NCBI GenBank assembly: GCA_016715465.1
Contig: JADKAA010000024.1
Span: forward strand, 1-64,000
Direction of reading: 5' to 3'
Length of the DNA: 64,000 nucleotides
DNA from: Saprospiraceae bacterium
GTDB taxonomy: Bacteria > Bacteroidota > Bacteroidia > Chitinophagales > Saprospiraceae
This document shows positions 1-8,981 of this stretch, piece after piece. A model generated the notes under the pieces. It was not told the DNA's origin and did not search any database. It saw only the letters and a program-made list of their open reading frames with translations. Position 1 is the stretch's first letter, and every line of letters begins with the position of its first letter. The position numbers and the translations under genes were made by a program.

Positions 1-1
1 A

Positions 2-361
2 AACTTCATTTGTAGCCGCAACAACAGAAACAAAGACCAAATAAAAACCAACATTACAAAGCGTTGCACCGAAATGCTTTGTTTGAAAGAAGGAATTTTC
101 AATTTACTTAAAGAAGAAGCTGACTACAAAATATTTCAACAAGGCAAAAGTTATTTAGCAGTTTACTATGACTTTGCAAACGCTTCGCTTGACGAACTGA
201 AAGAAGAAATGAACGCATTGAAAGGCGAAAAGGTTTTGTATTGCTTTACCGGTGAGCAATCACGGTTTAGACAAAGCCAATTTCAGAGGTTGGAAAACAT
301 ACGCCTTGAGGCAATTCCTCAAAAGATTTTAGATGTTTACAAACGAATTTTCAAAAACTAA
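2..361 (+). CDS. DNA methyltransferase (type III Mod-like), C-terminal part
   Basis: The reading frame is open from base 2, so this is the 3' end of a gene that begins outside the window. About 119 residues are visible. The segment around TKRCTEMLCLKEG and the closing RLEAIPQKILDVYKRI resemble the C-terminal region of adenine-specific methylases that work as type III Mod subunits. No catalytic motif is in view, since these lie upstream. The stop at 359-361 is two bases before the ATG of a type III restriction (Res) gene, which supports a mod-res operon. The Mod assignment rests mainly on that neighbour and is moderate. Confidence 0.55.
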   Translation, partial: NFICSRNNRNKDQIKTNITKRCTEMLCLKEGIFNLLKEEADYKIFQQGKSYLAVYYDFANASLDELKEEMNALKGEKVLYCFTGEQSRFRQSQFQRLENIRLEAIPQKILDVYKRIFKN

Positions 362-363
362 GA

Positions 364-2356
364 ATGTCATACGGAAATAAAGAATATCAAGTAAATGCAA
401 TCGGACAACTGGTTAAATCAGTTCCGAATTATTAACTTTCAAAGATGCCAAGCAATAAAGTTTGTGTTTTCCAAAGCCCAACAGGTAGCGGTAAACAGTA
501 ATGGTTGCGAAATTTATAGAAGAAATAATTCAAAGAATTGCCCGAAACAGATTGTGTTTCTTGTGGGTAAGCATTGGCAAAGGCGATTTGCACAAGCAAA
601 GCCAAAAAAATCGCTTGAAAGAATTTTTTGATTGTTTTCCAAACGTAAACCTTTTGGAAGCAGAATTTTGGAACGCTAAGAAACTACTGAGCAAAACGAA
701 GTAGTAGTTGTAAACTGGGGAAAACTTACAGCAAATATGCATCTATGGAGAAAATAAAGGCGAATGGAAAGAAACGAAAGTAATGAGAGATAACGAAGGC
801 GTTAATTTCATTGGAGGTTTTAGTGAAACAACTAGAGAAAAACGAAAAATCATTTTAATCATTGACGAAAGCCATTACGCCAGTGATGCACAACGAACAA
901 TGAGTTAAGAAAATAATAAGGCAGATGTAACACGAAATGAGTGCTACACCTAAAATTCAACCCCTTCGAGCTCAAGACATTGCCAAAGGCAATGCAAAAT
1001 TTTTTGAAAGTGATGTTGAATTTTTGCTTTTTAAACAAGCAATCGACACAGGTTGGGACTGCCCAAGAGCACACATACTTGTAAAACTTCGTGACATTCA
1101 GAGTTACACTTTTGAAGTGCAAACAGTTGGTCGCATACTTCGTATGCCCGAACAAATATGATGACGAAAACTTAAATACAGGTTTCATCTTTACCAATCT
1201 TCAAAAAATTACAGTTCAAAAAAGAAGATTACAATCCAGACATCATTAAGCATTTAAAGTCGGTAAGAAAACCATTACAAACCTTTGTTGCTTCCGTCCT
1301 ACTGCTATAAAAGTCGTGTTGACTTTGGCGACATTACAATTAGTTTCGGTAAAACATTAGAAGAAGTTTTTAGCAATGCCTTCGGTATTGAAATTAATCC
1401 AACAATGGTAAACACTGCTGAAAATGGAGATAAAATAAAAGCCAAAGGATTAACAACAGACATTACAACTTACAAAGAAAGTTTGTTAACTGATAAGAAA
1501 ATAACAGGAAAGGAATTTGACGAAATTGCTGGAGTGCTTAATGATAGCGATGATAGAACAGCATTAGCAAAATTGGCTGACAATGATTTGCAAGATATGT
1601 TCAGTTCTGTTGTCAAAGAAAATTTAAGCGGTTTTGCACCAAAGCGTTCTGTTCCGACAGTTAGAGTGCAATTTATCAATGGTTCAAAAAATATTTAGGC
1701 ATCAATTACCAAATGGAAAACGGTATTATTCATATACAATACTTGTTTCTACACGATAAGAATTTGAGCAAGTTTTCTGAACTGTTAAGCAAAGCGACAG
1801 GAGAATACAAACCAATTAAGAAAGCAGAAGTAAAAGCAAAATTGAAGAAACAGTTTAGACTGGGATATTAAGAAAGAGGAATTTTTCAATCAACACACAG
1901 ACGAAAAACTGGACTATAAACTTTGTATTTACGAACCTTGCTATTTAGGTAAAGACCGTTCAACACCTGAAAAGGAATTTGAAAAACATCTTGAAACCAA
2001 AGTAGACAAAGTAGAATGGTGGTTTAAAAACGGAGTTAGCAAAAAAGATTTTTTCGGCATCAAATACGAAGAAAACGACTTACCACAAACTTTTTATCCT
2101 GACTACATTATTCAACTAACATCGGGCAAGACTTTTATTGGTGACACAAAAGCAGGTGGCACAGCTACAGAAGCAACTTCAAGAGCCGAAGCGTTACAAG
2201 TTTACATCAAAGACCAAAACACAAAAGGTAAAAAATTTAGTTGGTGGCATCATCATAAAAGACGACACAAAAAAATGGAGAGTAAACCAACAAGACAGTT
2301 ACAACTATGACAAAAACGATTTAACGAAGTGGGACTATTTTGATAATATAATTTAA
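364..2356 (+). pseudogene. Type III restriction enzyme Res subunit, multiply frameshifted
   Basis: Joining all three forward frames gives one recognisable Res protein: start MSYGNKEYQVNAIGQLVKS, Walker A segment FQSPTGSGK near 470-495, DEAD-box-like motif II IIDESHYASD near 858-890, a helicase C-terminal segment QAIDTGWDCPRA and QTVGRILRMPEQ near 1035-1160, and a C-terminal nuclease region with YPDYIIQ and GDTKAGG near 2095-2160. That last pair fits the PD-(D/E)xK domain of type III Res proteins, which cleave DNA with Mod. At least six frame changes occur, most in A/T homopolymers (for example around 500, 1160, 1680, 1870 and 2150). As written the gene cannot make a full protein; either it is dead or the sequence here is poor. 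Confidence 0.8.
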
Positions 2357-2360
2357 TACA

Positions 2361-2937
2361 ATGTTTTCAAAGCTAATAAAACTAACATTCGTAATAACTG
2401 CATACGCACCAGTCATTTTGATTTGGTGGTTAGTTAGTATTTATAGCATAATCAAGGCAGGCGAAACTATTGGATTTATTAATTTTTCCGATTTTAAATT
2501 TATTGACTTAATCAATAGACTGAACTTGATTTTCCTTTTTATATTCTTGGTATTAATCTGTTGGTATATTCTTTTCTTGGCTACGAATAAATTAACAAGA
2601 AATAGCATTGAGTAAAGTCAATAAAAGTTCAGACTTGAATATGAATGTTTTAATTTTTAGCTATTTTCTTCCTTGTATAGAAATTTACAAAAAGGATATG
2701 GTTTATTTAATCGGTTGGTTTTTGGCACTGTGCATCATAGTTTATATAAATAAAGGAACATACTTTCATAATCCTCTTATGAAAATATTTGGTTATAGTT
2801 ATTATGAAATTGCAACTAAAAAAGAAGTAACATATTTGATGATTTCAAAACAAAAATTAAAAAACACTAATGAAATAAAGGCATATTCTCAACTGACTGA
2901 TTTTGTGCTATTAAATTCGTCCAATTCAAAAGTATAG
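2361..2937 (+). pseudogene. kwaA: KwaA-like membrane protein of a Kiwa system, frameshifted
   Basis: Two overlapping frames (2361-2615 and 2608-2937) make one protein of about 190 residues with four predicted hydrophobic segments: near residues 6-28 and 55-78, then FSYFLPCIEI and VYLIGWFLALCIIVYI. The C-terminal part contains NPLMKIFGYSYYEI and ends in a short soluble tail. This size, topology and the downstream DUF4868-like frame fit KwaA, the membrane partner in the Kiwa anti-phage system. The frame changes at about 2612 in GAGTAAAGTC. The restriction pseudogene ends four bases upstream, so defence genes cluster here. The name is a family-level judgement from remembered features, not a search result. 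Confidence 0.5.
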
Positions 2938-2940
2938 ATT

Positions 2941-3224
2941 ATGCCAAATACAACTTGCAATTTTTCGCAATATTAAAAGATGACACAGTAAGGAAAATTG
3001 ACTTACTACAAACGATTACCGCTGATATTAGAAGTGTATTTATCAATATTGGCAACTCAATTTTAAATGATGATGTTGAAGAGATTTTATTTGATGGAAA
3101 CTTCAACATTCAAGATGAGGAAATACTATATGTAGAACTTCAATTGCCTGACAATGTAGTTGAAGCAAGCACAAATCCTATTGGGTTACAAGTTTTAAAT
3201 TTGGCAACCGATTGTTTTATTTAA
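2941..3224 (+). pseudogene. kwaB: KwaB-like (DUF4868) N-terminal fragment fused to toxin cassette
   Basis: An ATG at 2941 lies three bases after the kwaA-like stop, but the long frame (QFFAILKDDTVRKIDL onward) opens from 2955, so one indel near 2953 is likely. About 85 residues remain, with the run EEILFDGNFNI then DEEILYVELQLPDNV, in the style of the DUF4868 N-terminal half. KwaB proteins are about 300 residues, so two thirds is missing. From about 3211 the DNA matches the middle of the HigB cassette repeat, and the stop at 3222-3224 comes from that foreign sequence. A deletion or illegitimate join removed the rest of kwaB, its cassette end and the 5' half of higB. Confidence 0.5.
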
Positions 3225-3383
3225 GAGTTAAACAAGGGTCTAACATATACAGAATATTTTTTGTTATGACGAAGATAAAATCGTTGTCATAATGAACGGA
3301 TTCACAAAGCAAACTCAAAAAACACCTAGAAAGAAATAAATAAAGCAATTTCAATTAAAAAACAATATTTTGATGAAAAGTAA
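3211..3383 (+). pseudogene. higB toxin remnant, copy A (3' half only)
   Basis: The DNA from about 3211 is nearly identical to the 3' half of the complete higB at 11987-12322 (the LFYLRVKQGSNIYRIFF region onward). The promoter, start codon and first half are missing. The remaining piece also has six T instead of seven near 3256 and one A fewer in the CTAGAAAG run, so it is not translatable. It overlaps the higA start as in intact copies. Confidence 0.85.
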
Positions 3384-3672
3384 TAAAAACGTTACAACAT
3401 TCGAAGAACACTTAACAAAGCAATATGGTCAAATCGGTTCTGAAAAAAGAACTGAATTTGAAGCTAGGGCAAAATCATTTGTAATAGGCGAATTATTGAA
3501 GGAAGAAAGATTGGAAGCAAATTTAACTCAAGAAGAATTAGCAAATAAAATAGGAGCTAAAAAAAGCTATATTTCAAGAGTTGAAAATGGTAAATCTGAT
3601 ATTCAATTATCAACGCTATTTGAACTCTTTGAGTTTGGACTTGGAAAACGAATAAACATAGTAATAGAATAA
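3373..3672 (+). CDS. higA: HigA-type XRE antitoxin, copy A
   Basis: The protein has 99 residues and is intact. It has a helix-turn-helix of the XRE/HTH_3 type (LTQEELANKIGAKKSYISRV, about residues 50-70), as in antitoxins that bind HigB-family toxins and repress their own operon. The ATG at 3373 overlaps the end of higB, the usual arrangement when the toxin gene comes first. Its toxin here is only a fragment, so this copy is an orphan antitoxin. It is the first of four near-identical cassettes in the window. Copies A and B differ near residue 83 (E versus R). Confidence 0.85.
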   Translation: MKSNKNVTTFEEHLTKQYGQIGSEKRTEFEARAKSFVIGELLKEERLEANLTQEELANKIGAKKSYISRVENGKSDIQLSTLFELFEFGLGKRINIVIE

Positions 3673-3673
3673 C

Positions 3674-3746
3674 CCGAGATAACAATGGCTATGATGATAG
3701 ATTCGCTAACGCTTCATCCATCACATAGCCTTGGACGTTATCTCGG
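3674..3746 (+). repeat. attC-like site 1 (end of truncated HigBA cassette A)
   Basis: R'' box CCGAGATAAC (3674-3683) is a perfect complement of R' box GTTATCTCGG (3737-3746). The L arms are GGCTATG and CATAGCC, with spacers of 3 and 6 bases and an unpaired loop of about 30 bases. By integron rules crossover would fall between G3737 and T3738, so the next cassette starts at 3738. Confidence 0.85.
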
Positions 3747-3771
3747 ATTGGAAAAAAAAGTCTACAAAAAT

Positions 3772-3802
3772 TTTGGCGTTGTTCCACAATTAGTTAACTT
3801 TG
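3772..3802 (+). promoter_or_regulatory. Bacteroidota-type promoter of HigBA cassette B
   Basis: TTTG (3772-3775), a 19-base spacer and TAACTTTG (3795-3802) match the Bacteroidota -33/-7 pattern. The toxin ATG is at 3807, only four bases after the -7 box, so the transcript is predicted to have no leader or almost none. The same element lies before copies C and D. Confidence 0.65.
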
Positions 3803-3806
3803 CAAC

Positions 3807-4143
3807 ATGGAACAAATTCGAAAATTAGTATTCTATAAAACTTACTTCTTTGAATTCTTTGAAAGCCAAGAGTTAAAAGTAAAAGAGAAAATTGATTTTG
3901 GTCTTTACTTGTTACAATATGTAAAACAATTGCCAAGCAAACATATTTGGCTCGACAGAAGAGAAGAATTTGTTTTATTTAAGAGTTAAACAAGGGTCTA
4001 ACATATACAGAATATTTTTTTGTTATGACGAAGATAAAATCGTTGTCATAATGAACGGATTCACAAAGCAAACTCAAAAAACACCTAGAAAAGAAATAAA
4101 TAAAGCAATTTCAATTAAAAAACAATATTTTGATGAAAAGTAA
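3807..4143 (+). pseudogene. higB toxin, copy B, frameshifted
   Basis: The first 46 codons are the same as the intact toxin at 11987, down to QLPSKH. An insertion near 3945 (ACATATTTGGC in place of ACATGTTGGC) then shifts the frame to a stop at 3989. The rest of the gene, with the seven-T run intact, continues to 4143 in the original frame. The family is the RelE-like HigB/phage Gp49 (DUF891) ribosome-dependent mRNA interferases. If the indel is real, the cassette keeps only its antitoxin. Confidence 0.75.
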
Positions 4144-4432
4144 TAAAAACGTTACAACATTCGAAGAACACTTAACAAAGCAATATGGTCAAATCGGTTC
4201 TGAAAAAAGAACTGAATTTGAAGCTAGGGCAAAATCATTTGTAATAGGCGAATTATTGAAGGAAGAAAGATTGGAAGCAAATTTAACTCAAGAAGAATTA
4301 GCAAATAAAATAGGAGCTAAAAAAAGCTATATTTCAAGAGTTGAAAATGGTAAATCTGATATTCAATTATCAACGCTATTTAGACTCTTTGAGTTTGGAC
4401 TTGGAAAACGAATAAACATAGTAATAGAATAA
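4133..4432 (+). CDS. higA: HigA-type XRE antitoxin, copy B
   Basis: Intact 99-residue XRE-family antitoxin, same helix-turn-helix as copy A and one clear difference (LSTLFRLFEF here, LSTLFELFEF in copy A). The ATG at 4133 overlaps the last codons of higB. It should neutralise the HigB toxin made by copy D and repress the shared cassette promoter. The stop lies one base before the R'' box of the following attC-like site, a very compact cassette. Confidence 0.85.
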   Translation: MKSNKNVTTFEEHLTKQYGQIGSEKRTEFEARAKSFVIGELLKEERLEANLTQEELANKIGAKKSYISRVENGKSDIQLSTLFRLFEFGLGKRINIVIE

Positions 4433-4433
4433 C

Positions 4434-4505
4434 CCGAGATAACAATGGCTATGATGATAGATTCGCTAACGCTTCATCCATCACATAGCCTTGGACGTTG
4501 TGCCT
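4434..4505 (+). repeat. attC-like site 2 (end of HigBA cassette B, 3738-4497)
   Basis: R'' CCGAGATAAC (4434-4443) pairs with the start of its own cassette (TTATCTCGG from 3738). L arms are the same as in site 1. The R' box here is GTTGTGCCT (4497-4505), the beginning of the next cassette. That next cassette ends with AGGCACAAC at 9099, as expected after site-specific insertion. Confidence 0.85.
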
Positions 4506-4513
4506 CATTGTAG

Positions 4514-4608
4514 AAAGCCGACCGCACAAACAGCACATTTGGTTTTTGCCGACACAAAAGCCAAAGCTCAAAAAACCAAAAGAGCTGTTTTTTGCCAACG
4601 CTTGACAG
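4514..4608 (+). repeat. Second palindromic repeat family, copy 1 (start of copper cassette)
   Basis: Flank AAAGCCGACCGC, left arm 4528-4547, right arm 4571-4590 (AAAAACCAAAAGAGCTGTTT), then flank GCCAACGCTTGAC. The arms pair except for two A-A mismatches in the left motif CACATTTGG. The same motif and mismatches occur in copies at 8980, 16588 and 21977. This is unlike the attC-like sites, because it lacks an AAC/GTT pair at its ends. Confidence 0.65.
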
Positions 4609-4627
4609 AATAAAATTTGTACCTTTG
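4602..4627 (+). promoter_or_regulatory. Possible promoter of copper operon
   Basis: TACCTTTG (4620-4627) matches the Bacteroidota -7 consensus TAnnTTTG, 14 bases before the ATG at 4642. The nearest upstream TTG (4602-4604) gives a short spacer of 15. The box sits directly after the palindromic repeat, so the repeat could influence expression. Confidence 0.45.
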
Positions 4628-4641
4628 CGTTTATAAAAATT

Positions 4642-5013
4642 ATGACAAGATTTGTTTACATAGCATTATTAACCCTGATTGGTCTCTCTTTGACTCCAAC
4701 AGACACTTATGCTTGTGAGTCAAAATCTGAAAAAATTGAAAATACTTGCTCTAAAAAATCCGATTTAGAAACGGAAAAGAAAGGTTGTTGCGACACAGAC
4801 AAAGGACAATGTGGTAAACACGGAAAAGACTGTGAAGGTAATTGTGGAAACCCAGCTTGTCACTGTCCTACTAATTGCACAAACTTTACAATTCCTTTTT
4901 TTGATGGTTTTTTAGGAATTAAAATAATCGTTAGTAAGCCAAACTTTTATTATCAAGACACTTATTATTCATCAGGTTTTCTTTCTATTTGGCAACCGCC
5001 AAAAATAGGCTAA
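4642..5013 (+). CDS. Small exported Cys-rich protein of copper cassette
   Basis: Protein of 123 residues with an N-terminal signal segment (residues 1-25, ending near TYACES). The middle (residues 25-80) has about a dozen Cys, including GCCD, DCEGNCGNPACHCPTNC and KGQCGKHGKDC, and could bind soft metal ions. The C-terminal 40 residues are hydrophobic and aromatic. It is the first gene of the copper cassette, so a role in periplasmic copper sensing or buffering is plausible. No family is recognised. A 138-base gap separates it from the next gene. Confidence 0.7.
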   Translation: MTRFVYIALLTLIGLSLTPTDTYACESKSEKIENTCSKKSDLETEKKGCCDTDKGQCGKHGKDCEGNCGNPACHCPTNCTNFTIPFFDGFLGIKIIVSKPNFYYQDTYYSSGFLSIWQPPKIG

Positions 5014-5151
5014 TTTCTCGCCCTGACAGCCATAGGTCTGTCCAATTGAAAGCAAAAATCTTGCTTTCCAATTCAATTATTTATCAAAGTTTAAATTTTC
5101 AAAAAATGAAACGGAGTTCGTGAATTCCGCTTTCAATAAAATATTAACATT

Positions 5152-6018
5152 ATGAACAAATCAATAAAAATATTGATGGCAATTACTGTATTGCTATCGT
5201 TCACAGCGTGTAACGCTCAAATTAAAAATGCTAAAACCGAAAGCGTAAAAATTTACGGTAACTGCGGAATGTGCGAAAACACCATTGAAAAAGCAGGAAA
5301 TGTTAAAAAAGTAGCCCAAGTAGATTGGAATAAAGACACTAAAATGGCTACACTTACCTACGACCCAAGCAAAACCAATCAAGATGAAATCTTGAAAAGG
5401 ATTGCATTGGCAGGTTACGATAGCGACCAATTTCTTGCACCTGATGATGTGTATGACAATCTTCCTGGATGTTGTCAATACGAACGTGTAAAGAAAACTG
5501 AAGTGATTTTAACCGAAGTTGTTACAGACCACTCAATGCATAATCACGATTCAACAACTGATGCAAAATCAGAAACGAAGCAAGAAGTAAAAGAGCTTAA
5601 AGTTGTTTTTGACAATTACTTTGCCCTTAAAGATGCTTTGGTAAAGTCTGACGGAAATTTGGCTTCTGCCAAAGCAAAAGATTTACTAAACGCTCTCAAT
5701 GCTGTTCAAATGAATCAACTTTCCAATGAAGAACATACTGTTTGGATGAAAGTAATGAAGGACTTAAAATTTGATACCGAACACATTGAAGAAACCAAAG
5801 ATGTAGGACATCAGCGAGACCATTTCAATACTTTATCAGATAATATGTATCAACTCATAAAAGTCTCAAAACAAGTAACGCCTACTTATTACCAACATTG
5901 CCCAATGGCAAATGATGGAAAAGGTGCTAATTGGTTGAGCAAAGAAAATGGTGTTAAAAATCCTTACTACGGTTCGCAAATGCTTACTTGTGGTAAAACA
6001 GTTGAAACAATAGAATAA
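5152..6018 (+). CDS. HMA-domain lipoprotein with DUF3347-like C-terminus
   Basis: 288 residues. The N-terminus is a lipoprotein signal (LLSFTACNAQ, Cys at about residue 20). Residues 30-95 form a heavy-metal-associated domain with the motif YGNCGMCENTIEKAG, whose CxxC binds Cu(I) in this family. Residues 125-145 include HSMHNHDS, a His/Met patch. From residue 145 the protein matches the DUF3347 type (FDNYFALKDALVKSDG, KDLLNALNAV), ending with HCPMANDGKGANWLS and the conserved CGKTVETI. Bacteroidota use such proteins in copper efflux and tolerance operons. It is followed by a strong terminator, so the next two genes may rely on read-through or their own promoter. Confidence 0.85.
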   Translation: MNKSIKILMAITVLLSFTACNAQIKNAKTESVKIYGNCGMCENTIEKAGNVKKVAQVDWNKDTKMATLTYDPSKTNQDEILKRIALAGYDSDQFLAPDDVYDNLPGCCQYERVKKTEVILTEVVTDHSMHNHDSTTDAKSETKQEVKELKVVFDNYFALKDALVKSDGNLASAKAKDLLNALNAVQMNQLSNEEHTVWMKVMKDLKFDTEHIEETKDVGHQRDHFNTLSDNMYQLIKVSKQVTPTYYQHCPMANDGKGANWLSKENGVKNPYYGSQMLTCGKTVETIE

Positions 6019-6021
6019 TCA

Positions 6022-6054
6022 AAAATGGTGTAGCCTATTCCGCTACACCATTTT
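6022..6054 (+). terminator. Rho-independent terminator
   Basis: A perfect 13-bp stem, AAAATGGTGTAGC (6022-6034) and GCTACACCATTTT (6042-6054), has a 7-base loop and a run of six T. It lies four bases after the HMA/DUF3347 gene. Confidence 0.85.
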
Positions 6055-6070
6055 TTAAACGAAAAAACAA

Positions 6071-6721
6071 ATGGAACAGAAAAAATATATTCCTGCATTA
6101 GGCTATGATTTTTTAACAGCCTATTATGATTTGGCAATTAAAATCACTATGCCCGAAAAAAAGTTCAGATGGCTTTTGGTGGAAGAAATTAACCCGAAAG
6201 AAAATGAACATATTTTAGAATTTGGTTTTGGTACAGGACAAAACTTGCTTTTAGTACACAAGGAAAATCCAAAGGCAAAATTAGCAGGATTAGATATAGA
6301 CCCCAAAGTAAAGGCGATTGCCGAACATAAATTGGAAAAAAATAAAATTGAAATTCCATTGCATTTATACGATGGTAGTATTTTGCCTTTTTCCGACAAC
6401 AATTTTGATAAAGTTTACAGTTGTTTGGTCTTTCATCAATTAGATGCTGAAACAAAATTGAATTGTCTTAAAGAGTTGCATCGTGTTTTGAAACCCAACG
6501 GAAAACTCATTATTGCAGATTGGGGAAAAGCTCAAAACAAATTGATGCGATTTACTTTTAGGCTAGTTCAGTTGTTAGATGGTTTTAAAACTACCAATGA
6601 TAACGTAAAAGGATTGATGCCCGACTTTATTTCCAAGGCAGGTTTTGACAAAGTTGTGGTAATAAACTCTATTAATACAGCAATTGGCACATTTTCATAT
6701 TTCAAAGCAATTAAAAAATGA
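6071..6721 (+). CDS. Class I SAM-dependent methyltransferase
   Basis: 216 residues with a Rossmann-type methyltransferase fold: motif I ILEFGFGTGQNLL (about residues 49-61), motif II LAGLDIDPK, and a post-III segment ELHRVLKPNGKLIIADWG, as in the UbiE/Methyltransf_11 group. The substrate cannot be told from sequence. Methylases of this type often accompany copper or arsenic resistance genes in Bacteroidota. Its end is ten bases before the ATG of the multicopper oxidase, so the two are probably co-transcribed. Confidence 0.8.
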   Translation: MEQKKYIPALGYDFLTAYYDLAIKITMPEKKFRWLLVEEINPKENEHILEFGFGTGQNLLLVHKENPKAKLAGLDIDPKVKAIAEHKLEKNKIEIPLHLYDGSILPFSDNNFDKVYSCLVFHQLDAETKLNCLKELHRVLKPNGKLIIADWGKAQNKLMRFTFRLVQLLDGFKTTNDNVKGLMPDFISKAGFDKVVVINSINTAIGTFSYFKAIKK

Positions 6722-6731
6722 AATTCTTAAA

Positions 6732-8981
6732 ATGGATAATCAAAAAAATATTTATAAAAAAATGTTGCCAATAGTTATTTTACTATTGATAACATCAAAC
6801 ATATTCGCCCAAAAAGTGGTGCGATACGACCTTTATGTAAAAGACACTATTGTCAATTTTACAGGAAAAGAAAAAAGGGCAATTGCCGTTAACAGACAAA
6901 TTCCAATGCCAACACTCACCTTTACCGAAGGCGACACGGCAGAAATTCACGTCCACAACCAACTTAAAGAAAGTACATCATTGCATTGGCACGGTTTGTA
7001 TTTGCCCAATAAAGAAGATGGAGTTCCGTACTTAACCCAAATGCCGATTGAACCAAATACTACACATATTTACCGTTTCCCTATTATTCAGAACGGTACA
7101 CATTGGTATCACAGTCATAGCGGACTTCAAGAACAGATTGGAATGTATGGTTCTCTAATTTTGAAAAAACGAACAGATGACCCAACCTTCAGAAAAGGGA
7201 TTGATGATTTGCCAACCGTTCCTATTATTTTAAGTGAATGGACGGATTATAAACCCGAAAACGTACACCGAATGTTACACAACGCTTCGGATTGGTTTGC
7301 CATAAAAAAAGGCACAACACAAAGTTACGGAGAAGCCATAAAAGCAGGTCATTTCAAAACCAAATTGACCAACGAATGGAAGCGAATGTTGGCAATGGAT
7401 GTGAGTGATGTCTATTACGATAAATTTCTGATTAATGGAACTTCGGAACACCAACTTACCCGATTCAAAGCAGGTGATAAAGTTCGGTTACGAATTGCAA
7501 ACGGTGGTGCATCTTCCTATTTTTGGCTCACGTATGCAGGTGGTAAAATCAAAGTGGTTGCCAATGACGGCAATGATGTGGAACCTGTGGACGTAGATAG
7601 ATTGATTATAGGAGTTTCGGAAACCTATGATATTATCGTTACTATTCCAGCAGAAAATACTTCATACGAATTTTTAGCAACACCGGAAGGCCGAACTAAA
7701 TCTGTATCTATTTACATAGGTTCAGGCATTAAACAATTAGTAAGTCCATTACCAAAACTGAAATATTTTGAAGGAATGAAAATGATGAACGATATGATGA
7801 ATATGGACGGTACAATGAACGATATGGGAATGGATATGTCGTTACAGCAAATGGATATGAACACGATAATGTATCCCGAAATTACAGGAGATAAAGAACC
7901 TATGAAAATGGATAAAATGCAAGAGATGGAAAATATGAACCACTCACAGCATAGTTCAATCAATTCGGATATTGTTACTTTAAATTATGCAATGCTCAAA
8001 TCGCCTACAATAACCACTTTGCCAGAAGATGCACCAGTCAGGGATTTAAAGTTTGAATTGACGGGCAATATGAACCGATACGTGTGGAGTATGGATAACA
8101 AAGTGCTTTCCGAAACCGACAAGATTTTGATAAAGAAAGGAGAAATTGTAAGAATAACACTCTACAACAATTCTATGATGCGACACCCAATGCACTTGCA
8201 CGGTCACGATTTTAGGGTTATCAACGGTCAAGGAGATTATGCACCTCTTAAAAATGTATTGGATATAATGCCAATGGAAACCAATGTGATAGAATTTGAA
8301 GCGAATTTAGAAGGCGATTGGTTTTTTCATTGTCATATTCTCTACCATATGATGGCAGGAATGAACCGTGTTTTTAGCTACGAAAATCAAGCACCCAATC
8401 CCTTATTACCTGACAAAAAATGGGCTTACAAAAAGCTGCAAAGAGAAAGTAACGAACTTCATTTTATGTTCCAAAATGACTTTGCGACCAATGGAAATGA
8501 CGGAATGACTATGTTACAAAATACCCGTTGGAGTTTTGGTACAGAATGGCGATTAGGTTATCACGACAGACACGGTTATGAAACAGAAACCCACATAGGA
8601 CGATATATTGGCAGAAACCAATGGCTGATGCCTTTTGTTGGTTTTGATTGGCGATATAGGAAACAAAATGGGGATTTTGAAAAAAATATTTTTGGGCAAA
8701 CCAATACAAAAGATAATAGAACACAGTTTAGTTTAGGTGTTGCTTACACATTGCCAATGCTTGTGATTTTGCAAACGGAAATCTATCACGATGGTAACCT
8801 AAGGGTGCAATTAAGACGAGAAGATATTCCGCTTACTAAAAGATTCAGAGCATCATTTATGGTAAATACTGACAAGGAATATATGGTTGGTCTGAATTAT
8901 ATAGCAGGTAAAAATTTAGGTTTCAGAACACATTACGACAGTGATATGGGATTTGGAATAGGGCTGACATTAAATTATTAA
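6732..8981 (+). CDS. Multicopper oxidase with C-terminal outer-membrane-like extension
   Basis: The ATG at 6732 was chosen over an upstream in-frame start because it gives a clean signal peptide (KMLPIVILLLITSNIFAQ). Length is 749 residues. All four copper-ligand motifs of the CopA/CueO group are present: HWHG (SLHWHGLYLPN), HWYHSHSG, HPMHLHGHDF, and HCHILYHMMAGM with the type 1 Cys-His ligands. A Met-rich stretch (about residues 355-410, MMNDMMNMDG) is typical of copper oxidases. After the cupredoxin domains another 180 residues (from about 570) have alternating aromatic strands like a small beta-barrel; similar CopA-CopB style fusions occur in this phylum. It probably oxidises Cu(I) in the periplasm. 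Confidence 0.9.
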   Translation: MDNQKNIYKKMLPIVILLLITSNIFAQKVVRYDLYVKDTIVNFTGKEKRAIAVNRQIPMPTLTFTEGDTAEIHVHNQLKESTSLHWHGLYLPNKEDGVPYLTQMPIEPNTTHIYRFPIIQNGTHWYHSHSGLQEQIGMYGSLILKKRTDDPTFRKGIDDLPTVPIILSEWTDYKPENVHRMLHNASDWFAIKKGTTQSYGEAIKAGHFKTKLTNEWKRMLAMDVSDVYYDKFLINGTSEHQLTRFKAGDKVRLRIANGGASSYFWLTYAGGKIKVVANDGNDVEPVDVDRLIIGVSETYDIIVTIPAENTSYEFLATPEGRTKSVSIYIGSGIKQLVSPLPKLKYFEGMKMMNDMMNMDGTMNDMGMDMSLQQMDMNTIMYPEITGDKEPMKMDKMQEMENMNHSQHSSINSDIVTLNYAMLKSPTITTLPEDAPVRDLKFELTGNMNRYVWSMDNKVLSETDKILIKKGEIVRITLYNNSMMRHPMHLHGHDFRVINGQGDYAPLKNVLDIMPMETNVIEFEANLEGDWFFHCHILYHMMAGMNRVFSYENQAPNPLLPDKKWAYKKLQRESNELHFMFQNDFATNGNDGMTMLQNTRWSFGTEWRLGYHDRHGYETETHIGRYIGRNQWLMPFVGFDWRYRKQNGDFEKNIFGQTNTKDNRTQFSLGVAYTLPMLVILQTEIYHDGNLRVQLRREDIPLTKRFRASFMVNTDKEYMVGLNYIAGKNLGFRTHYDSDMGFGIGLTLNY

